64,000 bases of DNA. Origin: Pseudarcicella hirudinis (GTDB taxonomy: Bacteria; Bacteroidota; Bacteroidia; Cytophagales; Spirosomataceae). The notes beneath the pieces are model-generated. The model did no database searches. It saw nothing but the letters and a program-made list of their open reading frames with translations, and had not been told where the DNA came from. A program made the translations under genes and the position numbers. Location of the stretch: positions 62,001 to 126,000 of the forward strand of contig NZ_FOXH01000001.1 of NCBI RefSeq assembly GCF_900115665.1, given 5' to 3'. Below, piece after piece: positions 62,546 through 64,000 of the stretch; within the stretch, counting starts at the first letter, position 1, and each line of letters opens with the position of its first letter.

Positions 62546-64000
62546 ATGAAACCATTAAAACATCTGGCTCTGATATTAGGCTTGGGACTTAGTGCAGGTT
62601 CCTGTGTTAACCTTAATGAAAGCCCTGAATCGTTCATTTCTTCAGAACAATTTTATAAAACCCAGGCGGATGCTCTTACCGCTGTAAATGCCGTATATTT
62701 TCTGCTAAATTCCGGAGGATCAACAGTCCAGACTCCTTACAATACTTTGTTTGCTACCGGAATGGATTTTATGTCTGACGACATTGATCCGGGACCAGGT
62801 GCAACCAACCCTGATGTACGTTCACAGTCAGTACTGAACCATTCATCTACAGGTTTGAGGGTTTTACAAATCTGGCAGCAGCACTATGCAGGTATTAAAA
62901 AAGCCAATGTAGCTATCGAAAAAATACCGGGAATTAATTTTGACCAGACTCTCAAAAACCGCCTGGTCGGGGAAGTTAAATTCTTGAGAGCATTATTTTA
63001 TTTCAATCTGGTGCGTTTGTACGGAGATGTACCACTGATTTTGCAGGATCAGACTTCGATCAAAACCGCTGATTTACAGATTGCCAGAACTTCTGCAAAG
63101 GAGGTATATGCACAAATTGAAAAGGATCTGAATGAAGCTGTTCCCGTTCTTCTGAATACTTATAGCGGGGCAGATGCCGGAAGAGCTACTGCCGGAGCTG
63201 CGAAGTCTTTGCTATCGAAAGTCTATCTTACCCAGGAAAAATGGGCTGCAACCGTTGCCAAGGCAGAAGAGGTAATCAGCGGACCCTATGGCTATGACTT
63301 ATTTGCTAATTATGCAGATGTATTTCTTCCGGCTACCAAAAACGGGAAAGAACATGTTTTCTCTGCTCAGTTTAAATCCAATTCTCTGGGACAGGGGAAT
63401 AATCAGGCACCACGCTCAGCGCGACCAGGTGTGCCGGGTATGATCGGTTCTTTTGCAGATCAGGTGAGATTTTATACCAATGGAAATGATAAGTTTTTCA
63501 GTATTTATAAATTGTATTCTCCTAAAGATTTGCGGAAAACCAACGGGACTTTCGTGACAAAATACAAAGGTTCTGACGGAAAGTTTTATGCAACCTTAAA
63601 TGCTCCCGGTGATTCAATACCCTTCCTGAATAAATATTGGGATCCCAACACTGTTTCAAACCTCAGTGAGTCGGCAGCGAATGTGCCAATTATCAGATTC
63701 TCAGAAGTTCTTCTGATTCATGCTGAAGCAGAAAATGAAGTAAATGGCCCGACTGCCAAAGCATATGCCTCCATAAACAGGGTAAGAAAAAGAGCCGGAT
63801 TAGACAACCTGACACCGGGATTAAGTAAAGCGGCATTCAGAGATTCAGTTTATCTGGACCGAAGACTTGAATTGGTATGGGAAAATCAGCGATGGTTTGA
63901 CTTAATCAGAGAAAAGGACGCCAACGGGAAAATCATTCTTGAAGCAGCTCTGAAAAAAGTGGGAAAAACCAATGTGACAGTACCCAAACATTTGTTATAT
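62546..64000 (+). CDS. SusD/RagB family lipoprotein (SusD3), 3' truncated by window
   Basis: Surface glycan-binding partner of SusC3. The frame is open from the ATG at 62546 to the window end (485 codons), so the C-terminus is missing. Lipoprotein signal with Cys20 (SAGSC). SusD landmarks in my translation: FKTQADALTAVNAVYF-like N-terminal helix, LVGEVKFLRALFYFNLVRLY, IIRFSEVLLIHAEAENEVNG, and RRLELVWENQRWFDLIREK. About 30-60 residues are probably missing. The rest of PUL C, including its enzymes and regulator, lies beyond the window. Confidence 0.92.
   Translation, partial: MKPLKHLALILGLGLSAGSCVNLNESPESFISSEQFYKTQADALTAVNAVYFLLNSGGSTVQTPYNTLFATGMDFMSDDIDPGPGATNPDVRSQSVLNHSSTGLRVLQIWQQHYAGIKKANVAIEKIPGINFDQTLKNRLVGEVKFLRALFYFNLVRLYGDVPLILQDQTSIKTADLQIARTSAKEVYAQIEKDLNEAVPVLLNTYSGADAGRATAGAAKSLLSKVYLTQEKWAATVAKAEEVISGPYGYDLFANYADVFLPATKNGKEHVFSAQFKSNSLGQGNNQAPRSARPGVPGMIGSFADQVRFYTNGNDKFFSIYKLYSPKDLRKTNGTFVTKYKGSDGKFYATLNAPGDSIPFLNKYWDPNTVSNLSESAANVPIIRFSEVLLIHAEAENEVNGPTAKAYASINRVRKRAGLDNLTPGLSKAAFRDSVYLDRRLELVWENQRWFDLIREKDANGKIILEAALKKVGKTNVTVPKHLLY

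Noticed and set aside
1-64000. tRNA, rRNA, insertion sequences or prophage genes
   Set aside because: I saw no cloverleaf-like tRNA, transposase, integrase or terminal inverted repeats flanking any block; small elements could still be missed by eye.

Overview
The window is chromosomal DNA of a glycan-degrading member of the Bacteroidota. Evidence seen in the sequence: three SusC/SusD pairs, two SusR-like hybrid two-component regulators, a type IX secretion C-terminal sorting domain on the polysaccharide lyase, several lipobox lipoproteins, and promoters of the Bacteroidota type (TTG, about 19 bp, TAnnTTTG). The general look (PAS proteins with an SH-x-VRAP H-box, HTCS regulators, DUF1624) suggests Cytophagales or Sphingobacteriales, but the genus is not assigned.

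Layout. 1-4020: the end of an RND efflux pump, its lipoprotein adaptor and an orphan secreted protein. 4892-11813: housekeeping or accessory genes, namely an M28 carboxypeptidase, a DUF1624 membrane protein, an aldo/keto reductase, a small secreted molybdopterin-fold protein and a PAS sensor. 12503-22406: a co-oriented group of three secreted or surface proteins (beta-barrel, a 2025-residue giant, a fibronectin-III protein) with a good promoter upstream. 22501-25230: a small minus-strand accessory island with an RES-Xre toxin-antitoxin pair whose promoter is overlapped by a palindromic operator, then a two-gene cassette of a SatD-like protein and a DUF3307 membrane protein preceded by four 22-bp palindromes at an exact 29-bp period.

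25271-64000 is a run of polysaccharide utilization loci (PULs). PUL A: HTCS1 (minus) facing SusC1-SusD1, GH16, GH29 and a PL8 lyase. PUL B: HTCS2 (minus) facing SusC2-SusD2, a clan GH-A hydrolase, a sialidase-fold lipoprotein with a CBM9-like domain, two GH43 enzymes and a second copy of the GH-A hydrolase. PUL C begins with an S1 sulfatase and continues as SusC3-SusD3, cut by the window end. In A and B the periplasmic propeller sensor would read an oligosaccharide and switch on the divergent SusCD/enzyme operon. SusD and lipoprotein enzymes bind and cut glycan at the surface, SusC imports oligosaccharides, and GH43/GH29/GH-A enzymes finish them. In both A and B a strong hairpin follows susD, which would let SusCD be made in excess over the enzymes.

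The best candidate for an undescribed system is the SatD-like/DUF3307 cassette. Its first protein has the two metal-binding aspartate positions and general motif order of a class III nucleotidyl cyclase fold plus a C-terminal HTH, its partner is an integral membrane protein, and it sits beside a toxin-antitoxin module under an unusual operator array. No tRNA, rRNA, CRISPR array, transposase or prophage gene was seen.
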